The notes: generated by a model not told the origin, from the letters alone. A stretch of 64,000 nt of DNA from Novosphingobium kaempferiae (GCF_021227995.1 NZ_CP089301.1:2914001-2978000); one strand, 5' to 3'; positions 16,595 to 25,361 are shown, counted from the stretch's first letter. Translations and numbers: made by a program.

Positions 16595-17757
16595 ACCGCG
16601 ACCGCGCCGATGCGATCATGGATCGCGAGGGACTGGCGGCCATCGTCGCCTCCTCGCCGATCAACACCTACTACCTGTCGTCCTGGGCGACCGACGCCAG
16701 CTGGGGCTTCGGCGACCTCGCCCTCTGCGTCCTGCCGCGCGACCGGACGCTGCCCCCTGCAGTCATCACGGTGGAGGTCGACGCCGGACAGCCGCAGCAG
16801 CGCGACGGCACCTGGATGGACATCGTGCGCGGCTACGCCCGTCGCCCCGGCATCGGCCCCGGCGGCGTGCAGGCAAGCGCGGACGCCGCCGGCCTCCCGA
16901 CTGACCACGCCACCGCCATCGCCGCATGGTTCGGCGAACTCGGCTTCGCGGACGTCGCCGTCGCCTTCGAGGACCGCGGCCTCGGCGCCGATGTCGCGAC
17001 GCTGGTGCCGGGCCTGCGCGTGGTCGACGGCAAGGATCTCCTGCGCGAGATCCGCATGGTCAAGACACCGCAGGAACTCGCCTTCATGCGCGCCGCCGCG
17101 CGCAAGACCGACGCCGCCATCGCCCTGTGCGCCGAGGCCATCGCCGCCGGAGCCACCTGTGCCGAGGCGGAGCGCGTGTTCTGGGCAGGCGTGCCGATGA
17201 TGGGCGCGCGGCCGATGTTCCTGCTCATCACACCCTACCGCCCCGGCCACGGCCGCCTGCCGAAGACCGCGCAGCTGCTCCCCGGCGATACCGTGACGTT
17301 CGACGCCACCGCCGAATATGCGCACTACACCAGCGACATCGGCCGCACCCTCGTGATCGGGGAGCCGAGCGCCGACCAACTGCGCTGCTACAACGCCACG
17401 CGCCAGGGCTGGCTCGCCTCGCTCGACGCCTTCCGCGCGGGCGAGCGTTCCACCGATGTCGAGGCGAAGGTGACCGCCGCGATCCGGGCGGCGGGCAATC
17501 CGGCCTACGGATCGTCCAACATCCATTCGGTCGGCCTCGAACACACCGACCACCCGCACCCCGGCAATGCCATGGCGCCCTTCACGCTGGAGACCGGCAT
17601 GATGCTGAGCTGCGACCTGCCGTGGATCGGGCCGGACGTGGGCAAGTTCCACTTCGAGGATCTGATCCTGCTCGGCCCCGAGGGGGTCGAGATCGTCAAC
17701 CGGGCCGACAACCGGCTCATCGCCTGCATCGACGGCCGCACCGAGCACGTCGGCTGA
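16585..17757 (+). CDS. M24 (Xaa-Pro peptidase / creatinase) family protein A
   Basis: A 390-residue pita-bread-fold protein: creatinase-like N-domain (1-155) and M24 catalytic domain. Family metal ligands are seen at Asp240, Asp251, His314 (NIHSVGLEHTDH) and Glu358, but the first Glu of the family (in the xEPG motif) is Asp344 (SCDLP). The family cleaves Xaa-Pro peptides or other C-N bonds such as creatine. ATG 16585 has GGAG 5 nt upstream and overlaps hydrolase copy 3, so they are coupled. It shares MLLNR start and HSVGLEHTDHP with protein B at 21130. It may cleave an amide or guanidine-like bond of the island's substrate (inference). Confidence 0.85.
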   Translation: MLLNRDRADAIMDREGLAAIVASSPINTYYLSSWATDASWGFGDLALCVLPRDRTLPPAVITVEVDAGQPQQRDGTWMDIVRGYARRPGIGPGGVQASADAAGLPTDHATAIAAWFGELGFADVAVAFEDRGLGADVATLVPGLRVVDGKDLLREIRMVKTPQELAFMRAAARKTDAAIALCAEAIAAGATCAEAERVFWAGVPMMGARPMFLLITPYRPGHGRLPKTAQLLPGDTVTFDATAEYAHYTSDIGRTLVIGEPSADQLRCYNATRQGWLASLDAFRAGERSTDVEAKVTAAIRAAGNPAYGSSNIHSVGLEHTDHPHPGNAMAPFTLETGMMLSCDLPWIGPDVGKFHFEDLILLGPEGVEIVNRADNRLIACIDGRTEHVG

Positions 17758-17780
17758 ATAGGATGCAACACCCCTTCTTC

Positions 17781-17856
17781 CGTCATTGCGAGCGCAGCGA
17801 AGCAATCCAGCGGCGCGTAAACCGCTCAGGATTACTTCGCTGCGCTCGCAATGACG
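17781..17856. repeat. Palindromic repeat, family A (copy 1)
   Basis: A 76-bp inverted repeat. Left arm CGTCATTGCGAGCGCAGCGA continues with AGCAATCC; the right arm is its reverse complement with small changes. Copies of the same family lie at 36180, 41328, 45514, 53282, 60248 and 63151, with split arms at 44147-44230. Confidence 0.9.
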
Positions 17857-17908
17857 AAATCAGGAAGGACGAGCCTGCCTTGCACGCAGGACATAGAGAG
17901 GCACTCCC

Positions 17909-19303
17909 GTGACCACCACCAGCCGCCAGATGATCTTCGCCACCTTCATCCACAATGCCGGGGCGCACCCCGGCGGCTGGCGCTTCGGCGAAGGTCCGGC
18001 GCAGGATCTGCACGACTTCGCCGTCTATGCCCGCCTTGCGCAGACCGCCGAGCGCGGCAAGTTCCACTGCTACTTCTCCGGCGACGCGCAGGGCTATCAC
18101 CATATCTCCGGCAGCGGCGCGTTCTCCGCCACCGACAACGCGGGCAAGCTGGAGCCGACCACGCTGCTCGCCGCGCTGTCGCAGGTGACGCAGTCGATCG
18201 GGCTCGTCTCGACCGCCTCGACCACCTACAACGAGCCTTACGCCATCGCCCGCCGCTTCGCCTCGCTCGATCACCTGACGGCAGGCCGCGCGGGCTGGAA
18301 CGTCGTCACCTCCGCCACCGAGAACGAGGCCCACAACTTCGGCCGCGACCTCAACATGGACCATGACCAGCGCTACGAACGCGCCGAGGAGTTCGTCGAT
18401 GTCGTGCGCGGGCTGTGGGACAGCTGGGAAGACGGCTCGATGATCCGCGACAAGGCGGCGGGACGCTACTTCGAGCCCGCGAAGGTCCATGCGCTCAACC
18501 ACAAGGGCCGACACTTCACCGTCAGCGGGCCGCTCAACGTCGGCCGCCCGCCGCAGGGCCACCCGGTCGTCGTGCAGGCGGGCGGGTCGGAACCCGGCCG
18601 CGCGCTCGCCGCGCGCACCGCAGACCTCGTCTTCACCGCGCAGCCCTCGCTGGAGAAGGCTCAGGCCTTCTACGCGGACATGAAGGCCCGCGTGCGCGCC
18701 TTCGGTCGCAACCCGGACCATGTGAAGATCATCCCCTCTATGCAGATCCTCGTCCGCCCGACCGAGGCCGAGGCGAAGCGCGACACGCAGGCGCTGCTGG
18801 ACCTGATCCCGCTCGAACTCGCGGTCGGCAAGCTGGAGATGCTGCTGGGCGACATCGACCTTTCGGGCGTGCCGCTCGACGGCCCGCTGCCCGAAGTCGG
18901 CCTGACCAACGCGGGCCAGTGGGTGCAGCAGCAGATCATCGCCATGGCCCGCGACGAGAACCTGACTGTGGAGCAGCTCGCCCGCCGTGTCTCCGTATCG
19001 CGCGCCAGCTTCGCGATGGCGGGCACGCCCGAGCAGATCGCCGACATGTTCCAGCAGTGGTTCGAGGCCGGTGCGGCGGACGGCTTCTCGATCTCGCCCA
19101 ACTACCTCGACGGCAACCTCGACGACATCGTCGACCAAGTCATTCCGATCCTGCAGGCGCGTGGCCTGTTCCGCACCGACTACGTGGACGGCACCCTGCG
19201 CGACAACCTCGGCCTGCCGCGCCCGGAAAACATGTTCGTCGCCGACCCGGCGCTGGGCGGCGAACCCGACATCTGGAAGCCGCTGCGCGCGGCGGCGCAG
19301 TGA
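17909..19303 (+). CDS. LLM-class flavin-dependent monooxygenase (NtaA/SnaA/DszA type)
   Basis: A 464-residue TIM-barrel flavoprotein of the luciferase-like group, which uses FMNH2 from a separate reductase and O2. Typical segments are GGWRFGEGP near the N-terminus, LEPTTLLAALSQVTQSIGLVSTASTTYNEPY split over residues about 70-100, SGRAGWNVVTS-like AGRAGWNVVTSATENEA, and QAGGSEPGRALAA. The NtaA/SnaA group cleaves C-N or C-S bonds, for example in nitrilotriacetate or sulphur compounds. GTG 17909 has AGAGAGG about 7 nt upstream. No flavin reductase gene is seen next to it. It is adjacent to hydrolase copy 4, which may act on its product. Confidence 0.9.
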   Translation: MTTTSRQMIFATFIHNAGAHPGGWRFGEGPAQDLHDFAVYARLAQTAERGKFHCYFSGDAQGYHHISGSGAFSATDNAGKLEPTTLLAALSQVTQSIGLVSTASTTYNEPYAIARRFASLDHLTAGRAGWNVVTSATENEAHNFGRDLNMDHDQRYERAEEFVDVVRGLWDSWEDGSMIRDKAAGRYFEPAKVHALNHKGRHFTVSGPLNVGRPPQGHPVVVQAGGSEPGRALAARTADLVFTAQPSLEKAQAFYADMKARVRAFGRNPDHVKIIPSMQILVRPTEAEAKRDTQALLDLIPLELAVGKLEMLLGDIDLSGVPLDGPLPEVGLTNAGQWVQQQIIAMARDENLTVEQLARRVSVSRASFAMAGTPEQIADMFQQWFEAGAADGFSISPNYLDGNLDDIVDQVIPILQARGLFRTDYVDGTLRDNLGLPRPENMFVADPALGGEPDIWKPLRAAAQ

Positions 19304-19311
19304 GCGAGACC

Positions 19312-20142
19312 ATGGCCGCTCCCCTCGTCCGCCGGGCCTACTGCAACGGTCCCTACGGCCAGGTCCACTATCGCATCGCGCGCCCGGCCGAGCCCGCCGT
19401 GCTGCCGCCGCTTCTCTGCCTGCACCAGACGCCCAAGTCCGGCATCGACTACGAACCGATAATGCCGCTGCTCGCGGCGCAGGGTCGCGTCGTCCTTGCC
19501 CCAGACACGCCGGGCTACGGCGGCAGCGACGCCCCGCTCGCCCCGATCGGCATTCGGGATTTCGGGCACGTCATGGCCGGGTTCCTGGAAACGATGCGCG
19601 CCGACGGCGTGATCGGCGAAGGCCCGATTGACGTCATGGGCTATCACACCGGCTCCGTCACCGCGACCGAGCTTGCCGTTACCCGCCCGCGCCTGATCCG
19701 CCGCCTCGTGCTGGTCAGCCTTGCCGCCTACGAAGCGGAGGAACGCGCCCGCCGCCTCGCCAGCATCGACCGCTTCCCGGTGCCGCGCCCCGACGCCAGT
19801 CACGTCGCGCAGCTGTGGAACCTGATGGAGACGATGCACGACGCCCGCGTCGATCTCGGCTGGAAGCACGCATCCCTCGCCGAGCACCTGCGTCCCGGCG
19901 ATCGCCTGCCCTGGGGCTTTCGCGCGGTCTACGAATACGACTTCATCGGCGCGCTCGAAAAGCTGCGCCAGCCGACGCTGCTGCTCTGCCCCGAGGACGA
20001 TCTCTGGGAGGTGACGCACCGCGAGGCGCACCGCATCGCCGATCTCACCCTCGTGGAGCTGCCCGGCGCGGCGCATGGTTTCCTCAAGGTCGATGCCGAA
20101 GCGCTCTCGGCGCGCATCGACATGTTCCTGAAAGACTGCTGA
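19312..20142 (+). CDS. Alpha/beta hydrolase with histidine at the nucleophile elbow (copy 4)
   Basis: A 276-residue alpha/beta-hydrolase-fold protein. LHQTPKSG at about 37-44, DTPGYGGSD, elbow G110-Y-H112-T-G114, acidic loop CPEDDLW, and a C-terminal His255 (GAAHGFLK). As in copy 3, the elbow residue is His and the other triad positions are kept. ATG 19312 is chosen on length against the paralogues and on a GAG ribosome site; GTG 19300, which overlaps the LLM stop as GTGA, is a real alternative. It lies directly after the LLM monooxygenase and before a secreted hydrolase. Confidence 0.82.
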   Translation: MAAPLVRRAYCNGPYGQVHYRIARPAEPAVLPPLLCLHQTPKSGIDYEPIMPLLAAQGRVVLAPDTPGYGGSDAPLAPIGIRDFGHVMAGFLETMRADGVIGEGPIDVMGYHTGSVTATELAVTRPRLIRRLVLVSLAAYEAEERARRLASIDRFPVPRPDASHVAQLWNLMETMHDARVDLGWKHASLAEHLRPGDRLPWGFRAVYEYDFIGALEKLRQPTLLLCPEDDLWEVTHREAHRIADLTLVELPGAAHGFLKVDAEALSARIDMFLKDC

Positions 20143-20152
20143 CCCCACGCTA

Positions 20153-21094
20153 ATGCCACGCTATCTGCACCTTGTTGCCCCTCTCGCGGCCCTCGCCATG
20201 ACCTGCACGATCATGCCCGCCACGGCAGCCCCGATCGCGACCTTGTCGACCATCGTCTCCACCGATCCGGTCAGCATAAAAGGCCCGCACGGCGTCATCC
20301 TCATGCGCATCACCGCGCCGCAGACCGGCGGAAATCTGCCGGTTCTCGTCTTCGCCCACGGCGCCGCACTCAACCGGTCGGACTATCGCCCGCTAATCGA
20401 GGCGCTGGCCCGGGCAGGCTACATCGTCGTCCAGCCGGACTTCCCCGACGCCTCCGCCGACGGCATCGCTCCAAAGGGCTGGCCCGCCGAAACCTGGCGG
20501 ATCCGCTACGATACCGTCGCCTGGATCGGCACTCATCTGCCCGATGTTCTCAAGACGATACCCGGCCTGCCCCGCCGCGCCGACCTGACCCGCACCGCCA
20601 TCGCCGGCCACAGCTTCGGCGGCCACACCACAGCGCTCGCCATGGGCGCGCTGGTGGAGGGGATGACGGTGCAGCCCGCATTGCCTTACCGCGCCGCCGT
20701 GCTGCTCTCCGCCCCCGGCAACTGGGACGGCCTGACGCCGACATGGAAGGCCCGCGCCGACTACCTCAAGGTCGACTGGACGCCGATGCGCGGCCCGGTG
20801 CTGATGGTGAACGGCACCGCCGACACCGGCCCGATGAGCGATCTTGGCGCCGTCTGGCACGACGACGGTTTCAAGCGAACCGCACGCGACGCCTGCCTGA
20901 TGCACGTCGAGGGTGCCGGGCATTATCTCGGCGGCATCGATTCCGCGCTGCGCCCGCCCGTCGGCGACACTACCGCGGAGCGCCGCGCCTCGGTGTTCCG
21001 CGCGACCATCGCCTTCCTCGATCAGGCGCTGGGCCGCACGACCGAGGCCGCGCAGGCATGGCCAGGCATCCGCAGCACCCTCGCCTGCAAGTAA
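20153..21094 (+). CDS. Exported alpha/beta hydrolase with a canonical Ser elbow
   Basis: A 313-residue protein with a signal peptide (LHLVAPLAALAMTCTIM, cleavage near ATAAP). It has an oxyanion segment FAHGAALNRSDY, nucleophile elbow GHSFGGH (Ser), NGTADTGPM near the acid, and GAGHYLGG near the catalytic His. The overall shape resembles dienelactone hydrolase, chlorophyllase or PHB-depolymerase-like proteins. It should act in the periplasm as an esterase. Unlike the four cytosolic copies, it keeps the normal Ser nucleophile. It may process the imported ligand before inner-membrane transport. No clear ribosome site; the start is the ATG giving a complete signal peptide. Confidence 0.8.
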   Translation: MPRYLHLVAPLAALAMTCTIMPATAAPIATLSTIVSTDPVSIKGPHGVILMRITAPQTGGNLPVLVFAHGAALNRSDYRPLIEALARAGYIVVQPDFPDASADGIAPKGWPAETWRIRYDTVAWIGTHLPDVLKTIPGLPRRADLTRTAIAGHSFGGHTTALAMGALVEGMTVQPALPYRAAVLLSAPGNWDGLTPTWKARADYLKVDWTPMRGPVLMVNGTADTGPMSDLGAVWHDDGFKRTARDACLMHVEGAGHYLGGIDSALRPPVGDTTAERRASVFRATIAFLDQALGRTTEAAQAWPGIRSTLACK

Positions 21095-21129
21095 TCCCCT
21101 CCAGACACAGCTACCGAAAGGGCGTCGCC

Positions 21130-22413
21130 ATGCTCCTCAACCGCGAACGCGCCAATCTCGTGATGGACCGCCACGGCCTCGACGGGCTGGTCGCCGCCTT
21201 CCCTGAGAACGTCTATTACCTGTCCGACTACTGGGGACCGATGTTCCTGATGTCGCGCAACTACACGCTCTACGCGCTGCTCCCGCGCGACGAGAGCGCA
21301 CCGGCGGCGCTGGTGATGCCCGGCACCGGGGTCTACCATCTGGAACACTGTCCGACCTGGATGCCCAACGTTGCGACCTTCGTCACCCGCGTCGCGCCGA
21401 AGACGCCGCGCGACTTCGAGTTCTCGACCGAGGAACTGGACCTCGACCAGCCGGTCACCGCAGTCGATGCCGACACGCCGCTCACGCCCTATCCCACCCG
21501 GCTGGGGGCCGAAATGGCCCCGCGCGACCGGCAACTGCTAGACCGCTATGCCGCGCATCAGGGCCGCTCGGAGGCGACCTCCACGCGCGCCCTTGCCCGC
21601 GCCATCCATGACGCGGGCCTGACCGGCGCACGGCTCGGCTTCGACGACCCGCGCGTGCTGGGCTGGCTCAACGATGTCGGCCAGACCGGGCTCACGGGCA
21701 TCGATGCGCTGAACGTGTTCAAGGAAATCCGCATGGTGAAGAGCCCGGCGGAGATCGACCTCCTGCGCATCGCCGGCCAGCGTGGCGAGGTCGTGCTCGA
21801 CGGCGTGATCGAGCGGATGGAAGTCGGCATGCCGCTGGACGCCATCGGCGACATCCACGCCCGGCTGGCGGCGGAGCAGGGCTGCCGATCGGAATGGATC
21901 ATCGCCAACATCCGCGGCCTTGCAACGGGCGTGGTCGAGGCTGGTGAACTCATCAAGCTCGACAGCGTTGTCAGCTACAAGCAGTACCGCGGCGACGTCG
22001 GCCGGTCGGTGTTCTTCGGCCAGCCCGACTCCGAGATTCTGCGCCGGTCCGAGGCGGTCAGCCGCGCGCTGGAGATCGCCTACGACGCGATCCGCCCCGG
22101 CCGCAGCTTCAAGGAAATCGTCGACCTCACCCTCGCCTCGGTCCATGCCGAGGGCTTCCCCGGCTTCGTGATCGCGGGACCGCACAGCGTCGGCCTCGAG
22201 CATACCGACCATCCCACCTCGGTCGGAGCCGAGATGCCCGGCCATCACTCGCTGACGTTCGAGGAGAACATGGTCTTCACCCTCGACATGCCCTATCATG
22301 AGTTCGGCTGGGGGACGACGCATGTCGAGGACATGATGATCGTGCGCAAGGACGGCTGCGAGCCCATCACCTCCATGAACACCGCCCTGCGAATTCGGCC
22401 CCTGAAAGCCTGA
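21130..22413 (+). CDS. M24 (Xaa-Pro peptidase / creatinase) family protein B
   Basis: A 427-residue M24 protein and paralogue of protein A (shared MLLNR[DE]RA start, RMVK[TS]P, HSVGLEHTDHP). Metal ligands are Asp278, Asp289, His352 and Glu400. The family's xEPG Glu is again Asp (Asp386, FTLDMPY). ATG 21130 has AAAGGG about 7 nt upstream. It is the last gene of the plus-strand part of the island; 20 nt separate its stop from the convergent Smr gene, which marks the start of the core genome. Likely an amide- or peptide-bond hydrolase for an intermediate; substrate unknown. Confidence 0.85.
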   Translation: MLLNRERANLVMDRHGLDGLVAAFPENVYYLSDYWGPMFLMSRNYTLYALLPRDESAPAALVMPGTGVYHLEHCPTWMPNVATFVTRVAPKTPRDFEFSTEELDLDQPVTAVDADTPLTPYPTRLGAEMAPRDRQLLDRYAAHQGRSEATSTRALARAIHDAGLTGARLGFDDPRVLGWLNDVGQTGLTGIDALNVFKEIRMVKSPAEIDLLRIAGQRGEVVLDGVIERMEVGMPLDAIGDIHARLAAEQGCRSEWIIANIRGLATGVVEAGELIKLDSVVSYKQYRGDVGRSVFFGQPDSEILRRSEAVSRALEIAYDAIRPGRSFKEIVDLTLASVHAEGFPGFVIAGPHSVGLEHTDHPTSVGAEMPGHHSLTFEENMVFTLDMPYHEFGWGTTHVEDMMIVRKDGCEPITSMNTALRIRPLKA

Positions 22414-22433
22414 TCCGTAAAGCCGGAGGGCAA

Positions 22434-23018
22434 TCAGCGGCGCTTCTTCAGCACCACGTAGATCGCGCCCTGCCCGCCGTGGCGGCGATGGGCACCCCGG
22501 ATCGCGACGATATCGGACGCATGCTCGCTCGCGGCGAGCCAGTCGGCGATCTTGGCGCGGATAGCGCCGCGCGCCGATCCCCGGTCCGCCGCATCGACCG
22601 GGCGCGACTTGCCGGTGACGATCAGCACCACGCGTGCGCCCATGGCCTTGGCCTGCAGCAGCCCGTGCATCAGGCGCAGATAGGCCTGGTCGAGGTTCGA
22701 TCCATGCAGGTCGAGGCTGAAATCGGGCACCAGCGTGCCCTTGGAGATGCGCTTCTCCCACGATCCGTCGAGATTGACCGGGACGTCCGCGCGCGGCTTG
22801 GGCGCGGCGGGTTTCGGCGGCAGCGGCGGTGGTACGCGGCCCCTGACCTTCTTCGGAACGGGTAGCGGGGGGACGACCTCGACGACGGGCGCCTCGACCG
22901 GCTGCGGCTCCTTCTTCCGCTTCGGATCGAGCGGCTTCACCGTCCTGGCGACCAGCGCCCAGACCGCCTTCTCTTCCGTGGTGAGCCTGCGGCCCTGTCC
23001 GCGCCCCGGGGTCCTCAT
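22434..23018 (-). CDS. Smr/MutS2 C-terminal domain protein
   Basis: A 194-residue protein: a basic, Pro/Lys-rich N-terminal half (about 1-95) and a C-terminal Smr domain with the DLHG motif (SLDLHGSNLDQA) and HGGQGAIYVVLK near the end. Smr domains bind or nick nucleic acids, and stand-alone Smr proteins are mostly uncharacterised. Its ATG (23018) overlaps the mltA stop by ATGA. The order Tim44-like, mltA, Smr is common in alphaproteobacteria next to secB. Confidence 0.88.
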   Translation of the reverse strand: MRTPGRGQGRRLTTEEKAVWALVARTVKPLDPKRKKEPQPVEAPVVEVVPPLPVPKKVRGRVPPPLPPKPAAPKPRADVPVNLDGSWEKRISKGTLVPDFSLDLHGSNLDQAYLRLMHGLLQAKAMGARVVLIVTGKSRPVDAADRGSARGAIRAKIADWLAASEHASDIVAIRGAHRRHGGQGAIYVVLKKRR

Positions 23019-24280
23019 CGCGCGCCGAGGCGGTCGAGCACGCCCTTGGGCAGCAGTACCAGCGCCGAGCCGCGCCCGCTCATGCCGCCTGCGGTGAGAC
23101 GCGCCTGCGCACCCGCGCCCCAGAACGTATCAAACCGGTTGGCGCCCTTGATCGCGCCGCCGGTGTCCTGCGCGATCCACAGCCCGTTCGCCTCGCGCCG
23201 GTCGAGGTCGAGCCATACCGGCGCACCAAGCGGAACGAAACGCGGGTCTGCGGCAACCGAGTTGCCTGCCCGTACCGGCACGTTGAGCGCACCGAGCGGG
23301 CCGTCACCGGTCAATACCTTGAAGAAGACCCACGAACGGTTCTGCTCCATCAGCGCCTTGCCCTCGACAGGATGCTCGCGGACATACTGCATGATGCCCT
23401 GCATCGAGCCAGGGTACTGCCCCGGTCCGGAGCCGACCAGCCCCTGATCGCGCATGACGCCGCCGATGCCGGTATAGGGCAGACCGTTCTGCCCGGCATA
23501 GCCGATGCGCGTGACGGTGCCGTCCGGCGCGACGAGCCGGCCGGAACCCTGAACCTGCAGGAAGAAGAACTCCACCGGATCGGCGGCCCAGGCGATTTCC
23601 AGCCCCTTCCCGGCGAGCGCCCCCGCGTCGATCTGCGCGCGGTCGTAGTATCGGGTGAACGTGCCGTCCGGCGCATAACGGCCGAGCGGCATCCGCCCGT
23701 CCTTGAGCGGCTGTGCGTCGCCCGGCTTCGCGCGCACAAGATCGCGCGGGAAGGCATAGACCGGCACCGTATAACCCGGCTGCGGCGTGCGCGCGCCAGC
23801 GATCTCGGGCTCGTAGTAGCCGGTCGCGTAGGAACTGCCGTCGCCGATGCGGGCGGCCTCGAAGTAGCTGGCGAAGAACTGCGCGGGCGATCCCGCCCCC
23901 CAGTTGGCTGCGGCGGTGCAGGCCTGGCGCCAGTCGTCCGGCCGGGTCAGGCCGCTGCCATCGGTGCGCGCGGTCAGGCGCGGGCAGCTTTCCCGGAACG
24001 AGGCGAGCGCGCCTGCCGCCTTGCCCATCGCCAGCGAGGAGACCGCCGGTCCACGGCGGACCCCGGCGACGAGCGCGTTCTGCGGTGTCGGCAGGGTGGG
24101 CGTGGGTGTCGTGCCGGTCGTCGGCGGACGTGTCGGACGCGGGCCGCCGGTGGAGGGAATGACGCCGCCGCAAGCCGCCAGCAGCGCGACAAGCGTGGAA
24201 ATCAGCAGCACACGCGCCGAGCGACGGGCGAACCGCCCCGCAGCGCTCTGCGGCGCCACAACCTCTAGCTGCAAGATCAT
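23015..24280 (-). CDS. mltA: Membrane-bound lytic transglycosylase A
   Basis: A 421-residue lipoprotein that cleaves the glycan strands of peptidoglycan, leaving 1,6-anhydromuramyl ends. The N-terminus carries a lipoprotein signal with lipobox LLAACGG. The MltA domain follows (YYEPEIAGARTPQPGY, PLGRYAPDG), then the C-terminal 3D domain with the catalytic Asp in AQDTGGAIKGANRFDTFWG. The start is uncertain: ATG 24280 directly abuts GGGGAG, while TTG 24274 lies 6 nt after the same GGGGAG and may be the true start. It is attached to the outer membrane. Confidence 0.92.
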   Translation of the reverse strand: MILQLEVVAPQSAAGRFARRSARVLLISTLVALLAACGGVIPSTGGPRPTRPPTTGTTPTPTLPTPQNALVAGVRRGPAVSSLAMGKAAGALASFRESCPRLTARTDGSGLTRPDDWRQACTAAANWGAGSPAQFFASYFEAARIGDGSSYATGYYEPEIAGARTPQPGYTVPVYAFPRDLVRAKPGDAQPLKDGRMPLGRYAPDGTFTRYYDRAQIDAGALAGKGLEIAWAADPVEFFFLQVQGSGRLVAPDGTVTRIGYAGQNGLPYTGIGGVMRDQGLVGSGPGQYPGSMQGIMQYVREHPVEGKALMEQNRSWVFFKVLTGDGPLGALNVPVRAGNSVAADPRFVPLGAPVWLDLDRREANGLWIAQDTGGAIKGANRFDTFWGAGAQARLTAGGMSGRGSALVLLPKGVLDRLGAR

Positions 24281-24361
24281 CTCCCCGCAAAGCAGACGCC
24301 CCGCGCTCTGCAGCACGGGGCGGATCAGGATCGACCGGTTAGCAGCCCACCGAAGCGGGGA

Positions 24362-25042
24362 TCAACCTTCGTCGGTCTCTTCCAGCAGCCAGTCGGGATC
24401 AGGCGAGTTCACCGCGCGACCGAACGTCCACACGTCGACCGCCTCGATGGCGTCGTCTAGCGAACCGGCCACCACCTGCCCTTCGGCATTGCGGGTGACG
24501 GCGGCGATGTCCGCGCGGAAACGCAGGGTGATGCGGGCGTAGCCGCTTTCCACGCCTGCGGCGGTGAAGGAGGTTTCCTCGATGCGGATCAGACGGTTGT
24601 CGAGCGTTTCCCCGGCCTCGACGCGGGCGTCGATGGCAGAGGCAAAGCTTTCGTAGGTATCATCGTCGCAGAGCTGGCGCAGTTCGTCCTTGTCGCCCTT
24701 CCAGAAGGCTTCGAGGATCATGCGATAGGCGCTGCGCGCACCATCGAGGAAAGCGACGGCATCGAAACGACGATCGACCTGCGCGATTTCCGCGAGGCCA
24801 CGCTCCACCGAAGGCGGGGCGAGCGGCACGACGCGCTGGCGCGGCTGCTCGGCTCGGGCATCGCTGCGCTGGTCGGGACGCGGCGTAGCTACACGCGGCG
24901 CACCCGGCTTCTGGCCCTGACGACCTTCAAAGCGTCCCTGGATAGGCTCTTCCTCATGCTCGGCGCGGCGACCGAGCACGGAGTAAAGGCGCAGGCCAAG
25001 AAAGGCTGCGATCATGGCCAGGATCACTATTTCCGGTGTCAC
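24362..25042 (-). CDS. Tim44-like domain inner-membrane protein
   Basis: A 226-residue protein with one N-terminal membrane helix (EIVILAMIAAFLGLRLYSVLG), a charged linker (about 28-80) and a C-terminal Tim44 domain (about 85-215). Bacterial homologues (TimA) are proposed to help membrane-protein insertion or stability. GTG 25042 has AGGG only 2 nt upstream; a GTG five codons later (in IVILAM) is an alternative start. It is divergent from secB, which also fits a protein-export neighbourhood. Confidence 0.88.
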   Translation of the reverse strand: MTPEIVILAMIAAFLGLRLYSVLGRRAEHEEEPIQGRFEGRQGQKPGAPRVATPRPDQRSDARAEQPRQRVVPLAPPSVERGLAEIAQVDRRFDAVAFLDGARSAYRMILEAFWKGDKDELRQLCDDDTYESFASAIDARVEAGETLDNRLIRIEETSFTAAGVESGYARITLRFRADIAAVTRNAEGQVVAGSLDDAIEAVDVWTFGRAVNSPDPDWLLEETDEG

Positions 25043-25361
25043 GTCCCTAAATCCATCCTTCTTGCGCGCGCCACGGTCCCAGGACCGGCCAAAGGGCGCA
25101 TGAGGCTCCGATCCAGTGCCGGAGACTCGAACGCGCCTTCGGCTTAGCGCTCGAACATAGCCCCAGATAGGTACGCTTTACAAATGAACAACGAATGAGC
25201 GGCCCGCTCGGGGTATTTTTTCGCCCGGTCGAGCCCTCTGCGCACGTCATCGGGACACTCGGTCTACAATTTTCCCGAAGACCGGGTGTTCCACCATCCC
25301 GCAAAATGTTTTAGGCGCCCCGGCTGAACACTTTCAGATTCCATTGCGGGACACAGATCAG
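25043..25361. other. Divergent promoter region between the Tim44-like gene and secB
   Basis: 319 nt without a convincing gene. An 85-residue frame on the minus strand has no family features. A short dyad TTTTTTCGCC-flanked A/T patch near 25180-25220 is the most AT-rich part and may hold the promoters. No clear operator seen. Confidence 0.5.

Noticed and set aside
25081..25160. tRNA-like segment in the Tim44-secB gap
   Set aside because: GACTCGAAC resembles part of a T-loop, but no acceptor stem or anticodon arm could be folded.
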